Assembly: GCF_050753345.1 (NCBI RefSeq)
Contig: NZ_JBLZFX010000024.1
Coordinates: 4,259-68,258 of the forward strand
DNA from: Alkalinema pantanalense
Lineage (GTDB): Bacteria > Cyanobacteriota > Cyanobacteriia > Leptolyngbyales > Leptolyngbyaceae
Reading direction: 5' to 3'
Length of the DNA stretch: 64,000 nucleotides
Shown: in pieces, positions 41,627 through 50,991 of the stretch
Layout of the letters: each line of letters begins with the position of its first letter
How positions within the stretch are numbered: the first letter of the stretch is position 1
The notes under the pieces: model-generated
Seen by the model: the letters and a program-made list of their open reading frames with translations, nothing else
Told to the model about the DNA's origin: nothing
Database searches by the model: none
Translations under genes and position numbers: made by a program

Positions 41627-42697
41627 CTAAGCTAAGAGTTCCCACTTCATCGGCGTTCCAGCCTTGACTGCGCAACGAAGGGATTTGCCTAAAAGCTGGT
41701 CGTAGTATTTGGGAGGGAGTCCCAAACCGGGACGGATCGATCGCAAATTCTCAGGGGTTAACACAGCTCCAGGTTGCAGGTCTTGAGTGATGTAGAGCGA
41801 TCGACGAAACTGGAGAGACTTGATTTCCGCCGCTGTGGGGCCATAGCTGATTTGGCCGAGGGCTTGGGCGGCCCGCTCCGTTTCCGTCACCAACTGCGCC
41901 ATCTCCTCTGGTTCCATGGAAAAGGCTGCATCCACGCCACCGTCCGATCGTCGCAGGGTGAAATGTTTTTCGATTACCGTTGCCCCTAGGGCAACGCTAG
42001 CCACGGCTACGCCAATGCCCAAGGTGTGATCCGATAGCCCCACTTGCACGTTAAACAAATCCCGCAGGTGCGGAATCGTGAGCAAATTAGAATTTTCGGG
42101 TGTGGCGGGATAGGTGCTGGTGCATTTGAGCAAGATTAAATCCTGACAACCCGCCTCCCGTGCGGTTCTGACGGCTTCATCTAATTCCGCGATCGTCGCC
42201 ATGCCCGTGGACATGATTATCGGTTTCCCGGTTTGGGCGACTTTACGAATTAACGGTAAATCAATGTTTTCAAAGGAGGCAATTTTGTAACAGGGCACGG
42301 AGAGGGATTCCAAAAAGTCCACTGCCGTGGCATCAAAGGGCGTACTAAAGCCAATCATGCCCAGGTCGCGACAGCGTTGAAAAATCGGCTCATGCCATTC
42401 CCAGGGCGTGTAGGCTTGCTGATACAGGTTGTAGAGAGAATTGCCCTGCCAGAGGCTGTCGGCGTCGTGAATCCAGAATTCTCCCTCCGTCAGGTTCAGG
42501 GTCATCGTATCCGCTGTGTAGGTCTGGAGCTTGAGGGCATGGGCACCGGATTTCGCTGCGGCCTCGACCAGTTCCAAGGCCCGATCGAGGGATTGATTAT
42601 GGTTTCCCGACATTTCGGCAATAATAAACGGCGCGGTGTGCGATCCGATCTCTCGACTTCCAAGCCAAATTCTTTCTAGTGACATTTCAGATTCCAT
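41627..42697 (-). CDS. pseI: Pseudaminic acid synthase
   Basis: 356 residues. An N-terminal TIM barrel of the sialic-acid-synthase family has the expected stretches: IAEMSGNHNQSLDRALELVEAA, KLQTYTADTMTL, IGFSTPFDATAVDFLE, KIASFENIDLPLI, ISTGM-type PIIMSTGMATI and EKHFTLRRSDGGVDAAFSM. A C-terminal SAF (antifreeze-like) domain runs from about 290. It condenses the 6-deoxy-AltdiNAc product of PseG with phosphoenolpyruvate to form pseudaminic acid. MSGNHNQS and the SDGG(V/P)D motif favour PseI over NeuB. Confidence 0.88.
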   Translation of the reverse strand: MESEMSLERIWLGSREIGSHTAPFIIAEMSGNHNQSLDRALELVEAAAKSGAHALKLQTYTADTMTLNLTEGEFWIHDADSLWQGNSLYNLYQQAYTPWEWHEPIFQRCRDLGMIGFSTPFDATAVDFLESLSVPCYKIASFENIDLPLIRKVAQTGKPIIMSTGMATIAELDEAVRTAREAGCQDLILLKCTSTYPATPENSNLLTIPHLRDLFNVQVGLSDHTLGIGVAVASVALGATVIEKHFTLRRSDGGVDAAFSMEPEEMAQLVTETERAAQALGQISYGPTAAEIKSLQFRRSLYITQDLQPGAVLTPENLRSIRPGLGLPPKYYDQLLGKSLRCAVKAGTPMKWELLA

Positions 42698-42700
42698 GTT

Positions 42701-43438
42701 TCAGAAGGACTCACGAATTGCGTATGAAGTGTTTTCTGTTTTTCCTGTTAAAACATATTCTGAGGCTTGATCCCAACCCAAGTTAGCAATCACATCAACT
42801 ATGGATAAGTGACTAACAAAATGAGCCGTTTTCAATTGTGGATAGGGCTGAGGATGGTAATCTTGGAAAATCAATCGAGTTGATGATGCTTCAAAAACCC
42901 GGTCTGCAATAAGATACTCTTGTGACCCGATCGGACTTATATACTCATCACATTGACAAGCTTCACAGAGATTGTAGAGATGCTGCGATCGCTTCCCAGA
43001 TGCCCCAACCTCACTGGCTCGAATAATTTTAGGGGATAAACTTAGTTGGGTCGAAATCCAGTCAATAATTTGAAAATTTAGATCCACTAAAAGTTCTAAT
43101 GATTCATTGAGAAGAATTTCTGTCAAACCGATCAAACAATCAGAATAGGGAGCTTTGGAATAGGCTTGACTAATTGTTTGAACATGTTTTTTTCGCCATT
43201 TTTGTCCATTATCTAACTGAATTGTCGAAATAGATTCAACTCCATACTGAGAATGAACAGGAACGGTAAGCCAGCATTCCTGACCGTTTAATAAGATCCG
43301 ATTGCGACTTTGCCAGGATCTCCGCTCAAACTGAACATCATCTAAAATGATAAATACATCAGCCTGAGCCATCAAGTTAAAATAACCTGCCCAGGGAAGA
43401 TAAGTTGGCTGCATAATAACGCATCGCATCATTCTCAC
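42701..43438 (-). CDS. WbqC-like family protein
   Basis: 245 residues matching the WbqC-like family: MRCVIMQPTYLPWAGYFNLMAQADVFIILDDVQFERRSWQSRNRIL, then SEYV-type endings in LIFQDYHPQPYPQ. These proteins occur in O-antigen and sugar loci next to aminotransferases; no activity has been established for this branch to my knowledge. It overlaps the preceding methyltransferase gene by 4 bp. The gene is AT-rich compared with pseB, pseC and pseI. Confidence 0.82.
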   Translation of the reverse strand: MRMMRCVIMQPTYLPWAGYFNLMAQADVFIILDDVQFERRSWQSRNRILLNGQECWLTVPVHSQYGVESISTIQLDNGQKWRKKHVQTISQAYSKAPYSDCLIGLTEILLNESLELLVDLNFQIIDWISTQLSLSPKIIRASEVGASGKRSQHLYNLCEACQCDEYISPIGSQEYLIADRVFEASSTRLIFQDYHPQPYPQLKTAHFVSHLSIVDVIANLGWDQASEYVLTGKTENTSYAIRESF

Positions 43439-44034
43439 CGACGATAGATATAAGTTGTAAACTCAAAGGGAATAATACCTGGTTTCAGTTGGTAGTCATT
43501 GCGTAAGACTACATAGGGAGATAGATGCTCCTTGGCAAACTTAAAAACGACCTCAGGATATTCATAAAAAAGCCCTTGATCATAGTAGTCAACATAATGA
43601 CTTAGTAAATTAAATGCCAATCCTTTACGAGCGCGGGAAAAACATTCTGTGAGAGTGGACTGGTAAAATAGACGGTTATCTTCAACCAAATTGTTGAAAA
43701 CGCCACTAATCAGAACATAATCAAATTTCTCCGAGGGGGCAAGTTCCTCCATTTGACAAAAACGAAACTCAGGATGCTTTTTCTGACCACACTGAAGTAC
43801 TTCAGAAACGATATCCACACCAGTATAATTAACGGAAATCTTCCTGGATTTTAAATAGTTTGCTAGATGCCCTGTCCCACAGCCAAAATCTAGAATGCTT
43901 TGGCAATGGAGATCGTCAATTTCTGTAAGAATTGCGAAACGGGTTTCTTGAGTTCCTCGATCGCGCCATTGGGAAGCTTCTGGGGAATCACCATACTGGA
44001 GGAAGAGGTTTCGATAGTGCTCTGCTAAATTCAT
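43435..44034 (-). CDS. Class I SAM-dependent methyltransferase (first of two in the pse operon)
   Basis: 199 residues: ILDFGCGTGHLANYLKSRKISVNYTGVDIV is motif I, followed by FDYVLISGVFNNLVEDNRLF and LAFNLLSHYVDYYDQ. Typical of sugar-locus small methyltransferases. It is coupled to the WbqC-like gene by a 4-bp overlap. The substrate is unknown. Confidence 0.82.
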   Translation of the reverse strand: MNLAEHYRNLFLQYGDSPEASQWRDRGTQETRFAILTEIDDLHCQSILDFGCGTGHLANYLKSRKISVNYTGVDIVSEVLQCGQKKHPEFRFCQMEELAPSEKFDYVLISGVFNNLVEDNRLFYQSTLTECFSRARKGLAFNLLSHYVDYYDQGLFYEYPEVVFKFAKEHLSPYVVLRNDYQLKPGIIPFEFTTYIYRR

Positions 44035-44101
44035 ATAGTCTCAATAATGAGTTTGATTTTTGAAGTTTGCATTTACTGGTTTAAAACCCACTTATTAAAG
44101 T

Positions 44102-44725
44102 TTACTTTTTCAAGGTGATCAGAAAATCATTGGATTGAAAGGTCTGATTTTGAAATGTTGTGATGTATCTATCTATGCATAAGAAATTAAGATTTAGTGG
44201 TTTGAAAATTGACTCAACCTCTGCTTGAGAGAATCCATGTAATCCCAGGGTATTGTTCTGCTGAATCCTAAAATCAACCTCGCTAGCAAACAGAAAAAAT
44301 CCTAGTCCCCCCGATCGAAGAACTCGATAAATTTCCCCAATACCTTTTTGCACAGTTGCTAATCCAGCAGCTTCAAATACGCTACAGCTGATGATTAGAT
44401 CGAAAAAATTATCCTCATAATTGAGTTGGTCAAGACTCGCTACCTGTAAATCTGCCACAAGATTAGCAGATTGGAGGCGCGATCGAGTGTTGGTTACCCC
44501 AACCTCAGAGATGTCACAGCCGTAGGCTTGAAATCCCTCAGATGCTAGGAAATGGGTATGCACTCCGCTACCACAGCCCAGATCCAAAACGCGGGTCTGA
44601 GCACGATCGGCGATCGGAAAGTTCCGAAATACAAATTGAATCACTTTTTCATGGGGATATTTAGGCCCTTTTGACTGATTCCAGGAATTCCAGATATGTT
44701 GATGTTCTTTCATTAAACTTGCCAT
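44102..44725 (-). CDS. Class I SAM-dependent methyltransferase (second in the pse operon)
   Basis: 207 residues: VLDLGCGSGVHTHFLASEGFQAYGCDISE is motif I, and LRSGGLGFFLFASEVDF is the strand-5 region. MKEHQHIWNSW at residue 5 is an alternative start. Two adjacent methyltransferases in a pseudaminic acid locus suggest a methylated sugar or modified amino substituent on the product. Confidence 0.82.
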   Translation of the reverse strand: MASLMKEHQHIWNSWNQSKGPKYPHEKVIQFVFRNFPIADRAQTRVLDLGCGSGVHTHFLASEGFQAYGCDISEVGVTNTRSRLQSANLVADLQVASLDQLNYEDNFFDLIISCSVFEAAGLATVQKGIGEIYRVLRSGGLGFFLFASEVDFRIQQNNTLGLHGFSQAEVESIFKPLNLNFLCIDRYITTFQNQTFQSNDFLITLKK

Positions 44726-44740
44726 AGATAACTCTCCAAT

Positions 44741-45793
44741 TTAGCTAGCTAGTTTGTAAATCATTTCAATCACTCGTCCAACTCCTAATCCATCAATAGA
44801 TTGCTGACCTTGAATTGTCATTTTCTCTAGATGAATTGTATTACTCAAAAACTGAGTGATTTGTGCTTCTAAGAATGGAACCGTTAAGTCAGAAGCTTCT
44901 CCCAAAAACCAGTTAATACCGTAATTATGCATCGCCTCAGAGACCTGATTTTGTGTAGGATGAGTTGCAATAATCATTGCAGGAACCCCCATGCAGGCTA
45001 ACTCATATACTGTAAAACCACCTGCACTAATGGCGACATCCGCCCAATCCATTTGTGATGCCATATTGGAGACATCATGCAGGCATGTAATGGTATGTTG
45101 AGAGACCGCGTTAATTTGTAGTTGAATGTCTTCCCAGTATGGACAACCAATGCCGATAATGACTCTGATTTCTAGCGATTGATTAATAGATCTCAGTGCT
45201 TTTAAAATCAGAGAAGTCATATTGCTGGGATCGCTACCGCCCATAGTAATTAATAGTGTCTGCGGGACATTGCAACGATTTTGTCTTTGAGATCGTGTTT
45301 GCCAAAACTCCGATCGCAGTAAAAGATAGTCGATTCCCAAAAGTTGTAGGCAGTGACTGGGTAAAAGCGATTGATATTGGGCTTGGCGATCGTCAGCAAG
45401 ATTTTGATCTAGTAGTAAGTCACAGTCATGATTGCGATTAGCTAAATCATCCAGGACTAAAATTTTTTTGATATAAGGACGAACAAGCTGCTCCCACGAT
45501 CGACTAATTTGATAGTGATCAATAATCAGCCAGTCAATTTCGCCTGAACACTGCTGAATGACTGAGATGGTGGCTTGTGCATCAACAGAATGATTCCAGT
45601 CTGAGCCAGCTTCTAGCCGAACTACCTGAAAACCTTGATTTCTGATTTTATGCTCAAGATTTTCCAACAATGTTTTGCAGATAAAAAAGACTTCAGCCCC
45701 CTGGGATTGTAATGCCGTCGCTAGTGTCAGACAGCGCATAATGTGCCCTGTTCCAATTTCCACAGAAGCATCTGCACGAATTGCTACTTTCAC
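44741..45793 (-). CDS. pseG: UDP-2,4-diacetamido-2,4,6-trideoxy-beta-L-altropyranose hydrolase
   Basis: 350 residues. The PseG signature is clear: IRADASVEIGTGHIMRCLTLATAL at the start, LIIDHYQISRSWEQ, LVLDDLANRNHDCDLLLDQNL, LITMGGSDPSNMTSLIL and ADVAISAGGFTVYELACMGVP. It removes UDP from UDP-6-deoxy-AltdiNAc to give the free sugar used by PseI. It overlaps the cytidylyltransferase gene by 4 bp, so translation is coupled. Confidence 0.92.
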   Translation of the reverse strand: MKVAIRADASVEIGTGHIMRCLTLATALQSQGAEVFFICKTLLENLEHKIRNQGFQVVRLEAGSDWNHSVDAQATISVIQQCSGEIDWLIIDHYQISRSWEQLVRPYIKKILVLDDLANRNHDCDLLLDQNLADDRQAQYQSLLPSHCLQLLGIDYLLLRSEFWQTRSQRQNRCNVPQTLLITMGGSDPSNMTSLILKALRSINQSLEIRVIIGIGCPYWEDIQLQINAVSQHTITCLHDVSNMASQMDWADVAISAGGFTVYELACMGVPAMIIATHPTQNQVSEAMHNYGINWFLGEASDLTVPFLEAQITQFLSNTIHLEKMTIQGQQSIDGLGVGRVIEMIYKLAS

Positions 45794-46533
45794 ACCACAG
45801 CCTCCATCAACGGCTTTTGTATAACATGAGCATTAATCGCTACTAATTCTGGCTTTTGTTGGAGTAAACCAATGATGCTATGTAAATTAAATTGAGGTTG
45901 AGCTGAATACAAGTGTTCTAAAATACAGCGAATTAATTCAAAATCTTCTGAAGTATCTACAGTTAATCGACAGGGTGCGAGTAAACAATCCTGCATAACG
46001 GTATAGACATGATACCGAGAGGGCTGTTGGTAGATAAACGGTGTAACATGTTCTCGATGAGCAGGATGGGTTGCTTCTCGATAGGTCTCTTCTAGAACCT
46101 GCATCGAAAAAGCTTCGACATCCATTCCCCGTGGATAACTCACTTCATCGGTCACAACATAGTCCAAGTTGGGAACATTTTGTTGATAAATTGCAATGAC
46201 CCGATCGATGATTTCAGGATCAATCAACGGACAGTCGGAGGTTACACGCACGATCGCATCTGCCTCAAATGTCTGTGCAGCTTCATAGTAGCGGGCTAAG
46301 ACATCCTGCTCTGACCCACGATATACGGGAATTGATAAGCGATCGCATACATCCACGATCGGCTGATCCGTTTCATTTACCGTTGTCGCAACCACGATCT
46401 GATCGGCAAGAGTAACCCGCTGAAGTCGCTCCATTTGATACTCCAGCAACGGCTTTCCCAGCACTGTTTTCAGTACCTTACCGGGCAGACGTGTCGAAGT
46501 CATCCGAGCTTGCACAATGATGACTGTTTTCAT
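45790..46533 (-). CDS. Cytidylyltransferase of the SpsF/PseF group
   Basis: 247 residues. An N-terminal nucleotide-binding motif VIIVQARMTSTRLPGKVLKTVLGKPLL is followed by VVATTVNETDQPIVDVC, VRVTSDCPLIDPEIID and LTVDTSEDFELI. The SpsF family is commonly found in pseudaminic acid loci in the role of PseF, coupling CTP to pseudaminic acid to make CMP-Pse. The genes on each side (pseC and pseG) support that role. Confidence 0.85.
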   Translation of the reverse strand: MKTVIIVQARMTSTRLPGKVLKTVLGKPLLEYQMERLQRVTLADQIVVATTVNETDQPIVDVCDRLSIPVYRGSEQDVLARYYEAAQTFEADAIVRVTSDCPLIDPEIIDRVIAIYQQNVPNLDYVVTDEVSYPRGMDVEAFSMQVLEETYREATHPAHREHVTPFIYQQPSRYHVYTVMQDCLLAPCRLTVDTSEDFELIRCILEHLYSAQPQFNLHSIIGLLQQKPELVAINAHVIQKPLMEAVV

Positions 46534-47696
46534 TGCAACACCTCATGTAGGATGCGAATCACTTGATCCTGCATTGCATCGGTTAAACCTTGGTGCATCG
46601 GCAAACTGATCGCCTCGCGGTAATACTGCTCCGCCTGCGGAAAGTCGCCCCATTGGAAGCCTAACTGTTGGTAATAGGGTTGGGTATGGACAGGAATATA
46701 GTGAAGCTGTACCCCAATGCCCCGATCGCGCAACGCTCCAAACACTTGTCGATGGGATTTATTCAGCCGTTCCAATTGTAAGCGAATTACATAGAGATGA
46801 TAGCTAGAGTGCGTATCTGGATGTTGATAGGGTAACGTAATCGGTAAATCTTGTAATTGCTGGTTATAACGCTGGGCTAAATCGCGACGACGATCGAGGA
46901 ATTGCTCTAAACGCTGTAACTGACTATATCCCAGCGCCGCTTGCAAATCGGTCATGCGGTAGTTAAAGCCCAGTTCCTGCTGCTCGTAATACCAAGCGCC
47001 AGGGGAATCTTGCAAGAGGCGATCGGGATTCTGGGTAATGCCATGGGATCGTAATTGGCGTAACCGTTCTGCTAAATCCACCCGATTGGTTAACACCATG
47101 CCGCCCTCGCCCGTCGTGATCATTTTGACCGGGTGAAAGCTGAAAACCGTCATTTCTGAAAATTGGCCATTGCCGATCGTTTGGCTTTGGTAACGCCCCC
47201 CGAGGGCATGGCTGGCATCTTCAATCACTTGAAACCCGTACTGGTCAGCCAGTTCCGCAATCTCTGCCATAGCACAAGCTTGGCCGGAAAAATGCACAGG
47301 AATCACCACCTGGGGCAAGCGATCGCACTTGGCTGCCTGTTCCAACTTTTCCCGTAGCGCGGCAACGCTGAGGTTATAGGTGTGCGGATCGATATCGACA
47401 AAATCGACCTCGGCCCCACAGTACAGCCCACAGTTCGCAGATGCGACAAACGTATTGGGCGAAGTCCACAGTCGCTGGCCAGATTGCAACCCAAGGGCTA
47501 AACAAGCGATATGCAGCGCTGCCGTGGCATTGGACACCGCGATCGCATACTTCGCTCCACAGTAATCCGCCACCGCCTGTTCAAACCGGGCGATCGCGGG
47601 ACCTTGGGTCAGCCAATCGGAACGCAGCACCGCAACTACAGCCTCAATGTCCTGCTCGGAAATGCTTTGCCGACCGTAGGGAATGTAAGCACTCAC
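46530..47696 (-). CDS. pseC: UDP-4-amino-4,6-dideoxy-N-acetyl-beta-L-altrosamine transaminase
   Basis: 388 residues from GTG. A DegT/DnrJ/EryC1 aminotransferase: YIPYGRQSISEQDIEAVVAVL at the start, NATAALHIACLALGL, TSPNTFVASANC, VIEDASHALGG and the PLP lysine in FSFHPVKMITTGEGGMV. It aminates the 4-keto sugar made by PseB. The GTG overlaps the pseB stop by 4 bp, the same style as other junctions here; an upstream ATG at 47735 would extend it by 13 residues and overlap pseB by 43 bp. Confidence 0.92.
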   Translation of the reverse strand: MSAYIPYGRQSISEQDIEAVVAVLRSDWLTQGPAIARFEQAVADYCGAKYAIAVSNATAALHIACLALGLQSGQRLWTSPNTFVASANCGLYCGAEVDFVDIDPHTYNLSVAALREKLEQAAKCDRLPQVVIPVHFSGQACAMAEIAELADQYGFQVIEDASHALGGRYQSQTIGNGQFSEMTVFSFHPVKMITTGEGGMVLTNRVDLAERLRQLRSHGITQNPDRLLQDSPGAWYYEQQELGFNYRMTDLQAALGYSQLQRLEQFLDRRRDLAQRYNQQLQDLPITLPYQHPDTHSSYHLYVIRLQLERLNKSHRQVFGALRDRGIGVQLHYIPVHTQPYYQQLGFQWGDFPQAEQYYREAISLPMHQGLTDAMQDQVIRILHEVLQ

Positions 47697-48682
47697 GGTG
47701 TGAGAATTTCTAAGAGTTGTGCTGGAGTTAGCCATTGATCATTTTTATCTGAACTGTATTGGAAGCCTTCCGGTACAGGTTGGCCTTTCTCGCCGATCGT
47801 ATTCACAGTGAAGTCGTGAGCCATACTAAAGCTGATCGCCGGACAAATAACATAGTGATCGGCAAATTCCAAGGTGAGGTGGTAGTCATCCGCTGGACAC
47901 ATAACCTCGTGTAGCTTTTCACCGGGTCGAATTCCCACCACTTTCGTGGGTACTCCCGGTGCGATCGCCTCGGCCAAATCCAGAATGCGCATCGACGGAA
48001 TCTTCGGAACAAAAATTTCGCCCCCCTGCATCCGTTCAAAGCTTTTGAGCACTAAGTCCACCCCCTGGGGCAGGGTGATCCAAAAGCGGGTCATACGGGG
48101 ATCGGTAATGGGCAACTCCGTGGCCTTCTCCTGCACCAGCTTTTGGAAAAAGGGCACCACGGAACCCCGCGAACCCACCACATTGCCATAGCGAACCACC
48201 GCAAACCGCGTCACCCGATCGCCTGCAATATTGTTAGCCGCAACGAATAACTTATCGGAAGCCAGCTTGGTTGCGCCGTAGAGATTGATGGGACTGGCCG
48301 CCTTGTCGGTAGAGAGGGCAATCACCTTTTTGACGTCATTCTCTAGCGCCGCATCAATCACGTTATTCGCGCCGTTAATATTGGTTTTGATGCATTCCAT
48401 GGGATTGTATTCCGCTGCGGGCACCTGTTTCAGCGCCGCCGCATGAATAACGTAATCCACCCCCCGCATCGCTAAGCGCAGGCGATCGACATCCCGCACA
48501 TCCCCAATAAAAAAGCGCATCACCGGATCGGGGAATTCCTGTGACATTTCATACTGCTTTAGTTCGTCGCGGGAATAGACAATTACTTTCTTCGGCTGGT
48601 AGTGTTCCAGCAGCGTTTTGACACACTGTTTCCCAAAGGAACCCGTGCCACCCGTGATCAAAATCGTTTGATGATCAAACAC
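47693..48682 (-). CDS. pseB: UDP-N-acetylglucosamine 4,6-dehydratase (inverting)
   Basis: 329 residues from a GTG with GGAG 6 bp upstream. An extended short-chain dehydrogenase: NAD site TILITGGTGSFGKQCVKTLL, VYSRDELKQYEMSQEF, ALKQVPAAEYNPMECIKTNI and a catalytic region LSTDKAASPINLYGATKLASDKLF. Inverting dehydratases keep the K in STDKA and the Y in LYGATK, as seen. It starts pseudaminic acid synthesis from UDP-GlcNAc and is the first gene of the leftward operon. Confidence 0.93.
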   Translation of the reverse strand: MFDHQTILITGGTGSFGKQCVKTLLEHYQPKKVIVYSRDELKQYEMSQEFPDPVMRFFIGDVRDVDRLRLAMRGVDYVIHAAALKQVPAAEYNPMECIKTNINGANNVIDAALENDVKKVIALSTDKAASPINLYGATKLASDKLFVAANNIAGDRVTRFAVVRYGNVVGSRGSVVPFFQKLVQEKATELPITDPRMTRFWITLPQGVDLVLKSFERMQGGEIFVPKIPSMRILDLAEAIAPGVPTKVVGIRPGEKLHEVMCPADDYHLTLEFADHYVICPAISFSMAHDFTVNTIGEKGQPVPEGFQYSSDKNDQWLTPAQLLEILTP

Positions 48683-48946
48683 AAGGCACTCCAACAAATT
48701 CTGCAAACTAGGGGGCAAGAGCAGGCATCAATGCACAGGATTGCAGCCAAACCGTTAAATAGCGAACGGTAGAGACTGTCTAGGAGCCTCAATGCAGATT
48801 CCAGTGCAAGGTATCTCTAAGATGCCCTTGACAAGGAACAAACCCATCATTTTGCTGTTGGGTAATTTCCGCTAAATGTTAAGATTTTTCCGCCAAAGTG
48901 ATGAGTTGGTATGCCCCAAGGCGACCCAGAAACGATCGAAATGAAT

Positions 48947-48982
48947 CAAAAACCCTGTCAGCAGCATGCTACTCACAGGGTT
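48947..48982 (-). terminator. Factor-independent terminator of pilT
   Basis: AACCCTGT and ACAGGGTT form an 8-bp stem with an inner AGCATGCT palindrome in the loop. On the minus strand it is followed by TTTTTG. It lies about 65 bp past the pilT stop. The rest of the pilT-pseB gap (48683-48946) should hold the pse operon promoter; no other feature was found. Confidence 0.75.
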
Positions 48983-49048
48983 AATAGGGCTAGCGGGTGA
49001 GATTTCGCTCACCCAAGCACGATCGGTCTGTACCAGCGCAGTCTTTTT

Positions 49049-50365
49049 CTAGACGGGGTGGTAATCACGGGCATTGGTGCCTTCAAAGGCATCCCGCGTC
49101 GAAGCGCGACCGGGATCGAACCCTTCGTTCCGTACACGACGGCGGAGGTCGCCCGCATCCGGACTGGATTTCACGGCATCATCCGGGCTAATCCGACCCA
49201 ACAGCACCAGTTCGCACAGGGCTTGGTTCATGACCTGCATTCCTTCGGAGCCATCGGTTTCCATCAAGCGGAAGGCTTCCGTTTCATCACCCTTCAGGAG
49301 ATAGTCGGCCATGGCCGGGGTATTCACCATAATTTCGTGGACAGCAGTTCGACGCCCATCCGTGGTAGGCAGGAGTTGCTGGGAAATGACCGAAATTAAG
49401 GATTCTAAAATTTGGATCCGCATGGAAGCTTGCTCATCGGGGTTGTAGATGTTAAGCAAGCGGTTTAGCGTACCGATCGCGCTCTTGGTGTGCAGGGTTC
49501 CCAGTACCAAGTGCCCCGTTTGAGCTGCCTTGAGGGCAGTATCCACCGTGACGCGATCGCGCATTTCCCCGATCAGAATGACGTCGGGGTCTTCCCGCAG
49601 AACCGCCCGCAGTGCGTGGGCAAATTCCTTGGTATGCAGTCCCACTTCCCGTTGGCTGATCAAGCACCGATCGGACTGGTGCACATACTCAATTGGATCT
49701 TCGATCGTCACAATGTGGCGGGTATCTGACTCATTTAAGTGACGGATCATCGCCGCGATCGACGTCGATTTCCCCGATCCCGTTGGCCCAGTTACCAGAA
49801 TTAATCCCTGGGGTTGGGCAATAAAGTGCTTCAGCACCTGGGGCAGCCCTAGGCCATCGATCGTGGGTACATCCAAGGGAATCAACCGGAACACGATCGC
49901 GCCTCCGGTCAAGCTATCAAAGCAGTTAACCCGACAGCGCAGGAAGCCGGGATAATAAATGGCCGTATCCAGTTCCTGGGTTTCCTCAAAGATTTCCCGC
50001 TGTCGGGGGTTAAGGATTTCATTCAAATACTGTTGAAAAACTTCCGGTGTAACAACGGAATACTCACGCTGCTGCACCATTTGCCCCCGCACTCGGAAGC
50101 GAGGCATTTCACCCACCCGGATGTGAATATCTGAAGCGTTCTTGGAATGGGCATCCCGTACCATCTGCTCGATCGTGTCACTGGTTGCACTGGCCTTAGC
50201 TGGTTCTGGCATCGGTGGTGCAGGGCGAGAGCGGGGAGTCATCGGTTGCAAGGGCGGGGGCGGCGGCGCAACTGGCTCAGCTTGGGCACGCGGGGGCGGG
50301 GGAACGGGAACAGTCCGTGAATAGTCCCGCTGATTTTTATCGTCCGGAGAGTTAAATTGATTCAT
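49049..50365 (-). CDS. pilT: Type IV pilus retraction ATPase PilT
   Basis: 438 residues. A Pro-rich N-terminal extension (about 15-58) precedes the ATPase. PilT motifs are Walker A VTGPTGSGKST, Asp box IEDPIEYVH, Walker B LREDPDVILIGEMRD and His box AAQTGHLVLGTLHTKSA, with the AIRNLIRE region replaced by a divergent C-terminus. It powers pilus retraction in twitching motility, phototaxis and DNA uptake. The Pro-rich extension and altered tail may mark it as a PilT2-type paralogue; that is inference. It ends in a terminator 65 bp downstream. Confidence 0.9.
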   Translation of the reverse strand: MNQFNSPDDKNQRDYSRTVPVPPPPRAQAEPVAPPPPPLQPMTPRSRPAPPMPEPAKASATSDTIEQMVRDAHSKNASDIHIRVGEMPRFRVRGQMVQQREYSVVTPEVFQQYLNEILNPRQREIFEETQELDTAIYYPGFLRCRVNCFDSLTGGAIVFRLIPLDVPTIDGLGLPQVLKHFIAQPQGLILVTGPTGSGKSTSIAAMIRHLNESDTRHIVTIEDPIEYVHQSDRCLISQREVGLHTKEFAHALRAVLREDPDVILIGEMRDRVTVDTALKAAQTGHLVLGTLHTKSAIGTLNRLLNIYNPDEQASMRIQILESLISVISQQLLPTTDGRRTAVHEIMVNTPAMADYLLKGDETEAFRLMETDGSEGMQVMNQALCELVLLGRISPDDAVKSSPDAGDLRRRVRNEGFDPGRASTRDAFEGTNARDYHPV

Positions 50366-50991
50366 AGAAAGCCTATTCCAGTAATACGCCCCTAACCTCA
50401 ATGACTAAGAGACTGGTTGGATGAAAACCCACTTCAACCCTTATTGCAAAGAGAAGAATTAAATGGGCAGTTGCATAGACACAAAGATCACTAATTGGAA
50501 TGATATTTAAGTTCAGGTTCAATCAGTTTGAGTAAACTCCCCTCAAAACTTAAATAGTCATGGTTCCCTATATATTAACGGGTTCCTAAGAATGTATCTA
50601 AAAATTCCGAAGTTGAGAGGAATGAATAGGGATTCTTCATGTTTTGTGAGTCGAATCTGGGCCAAATTTCGTGATCTGTTAATGGTTTGATTAAAATTTT
50701 GGGTTCTTTAAAGAAAAGATAAGAAGCAGTTAGAATTTCTACTTTTACTGCGATGTCTCCAGTCGCATCTACCTAAATCTAGAAATCCTACACGACTTCC
50801 CTAGGATTGCTCCAATATTTTAAGGGGGTCAATGGAATTTCAATGGGATTTTAATGGGGCTCCAGTCAGAGATTTTGATGGAGCAACGCCAGCCCCCATT
50901 GATTTTTTCAGCCATTGATTTCTAGCCATTGATTCCTAGCCATTCATATGGCCTTCGTGAATCTTGCCCATCTACCTGATCATCAACACCT
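50366..50991. other. Gene-free region with short repeats
   Basis: An AT-rich region between divergent pilT and the DUF58 gene. Near 50890-50950 the unit ATTGATTTCTAGCC recurs three times with small changes, and GGGGTCAATGG-type stretches lie just before. Both promoters should be here. No gene or structured RNA was recognised. Confidence 0.5.
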
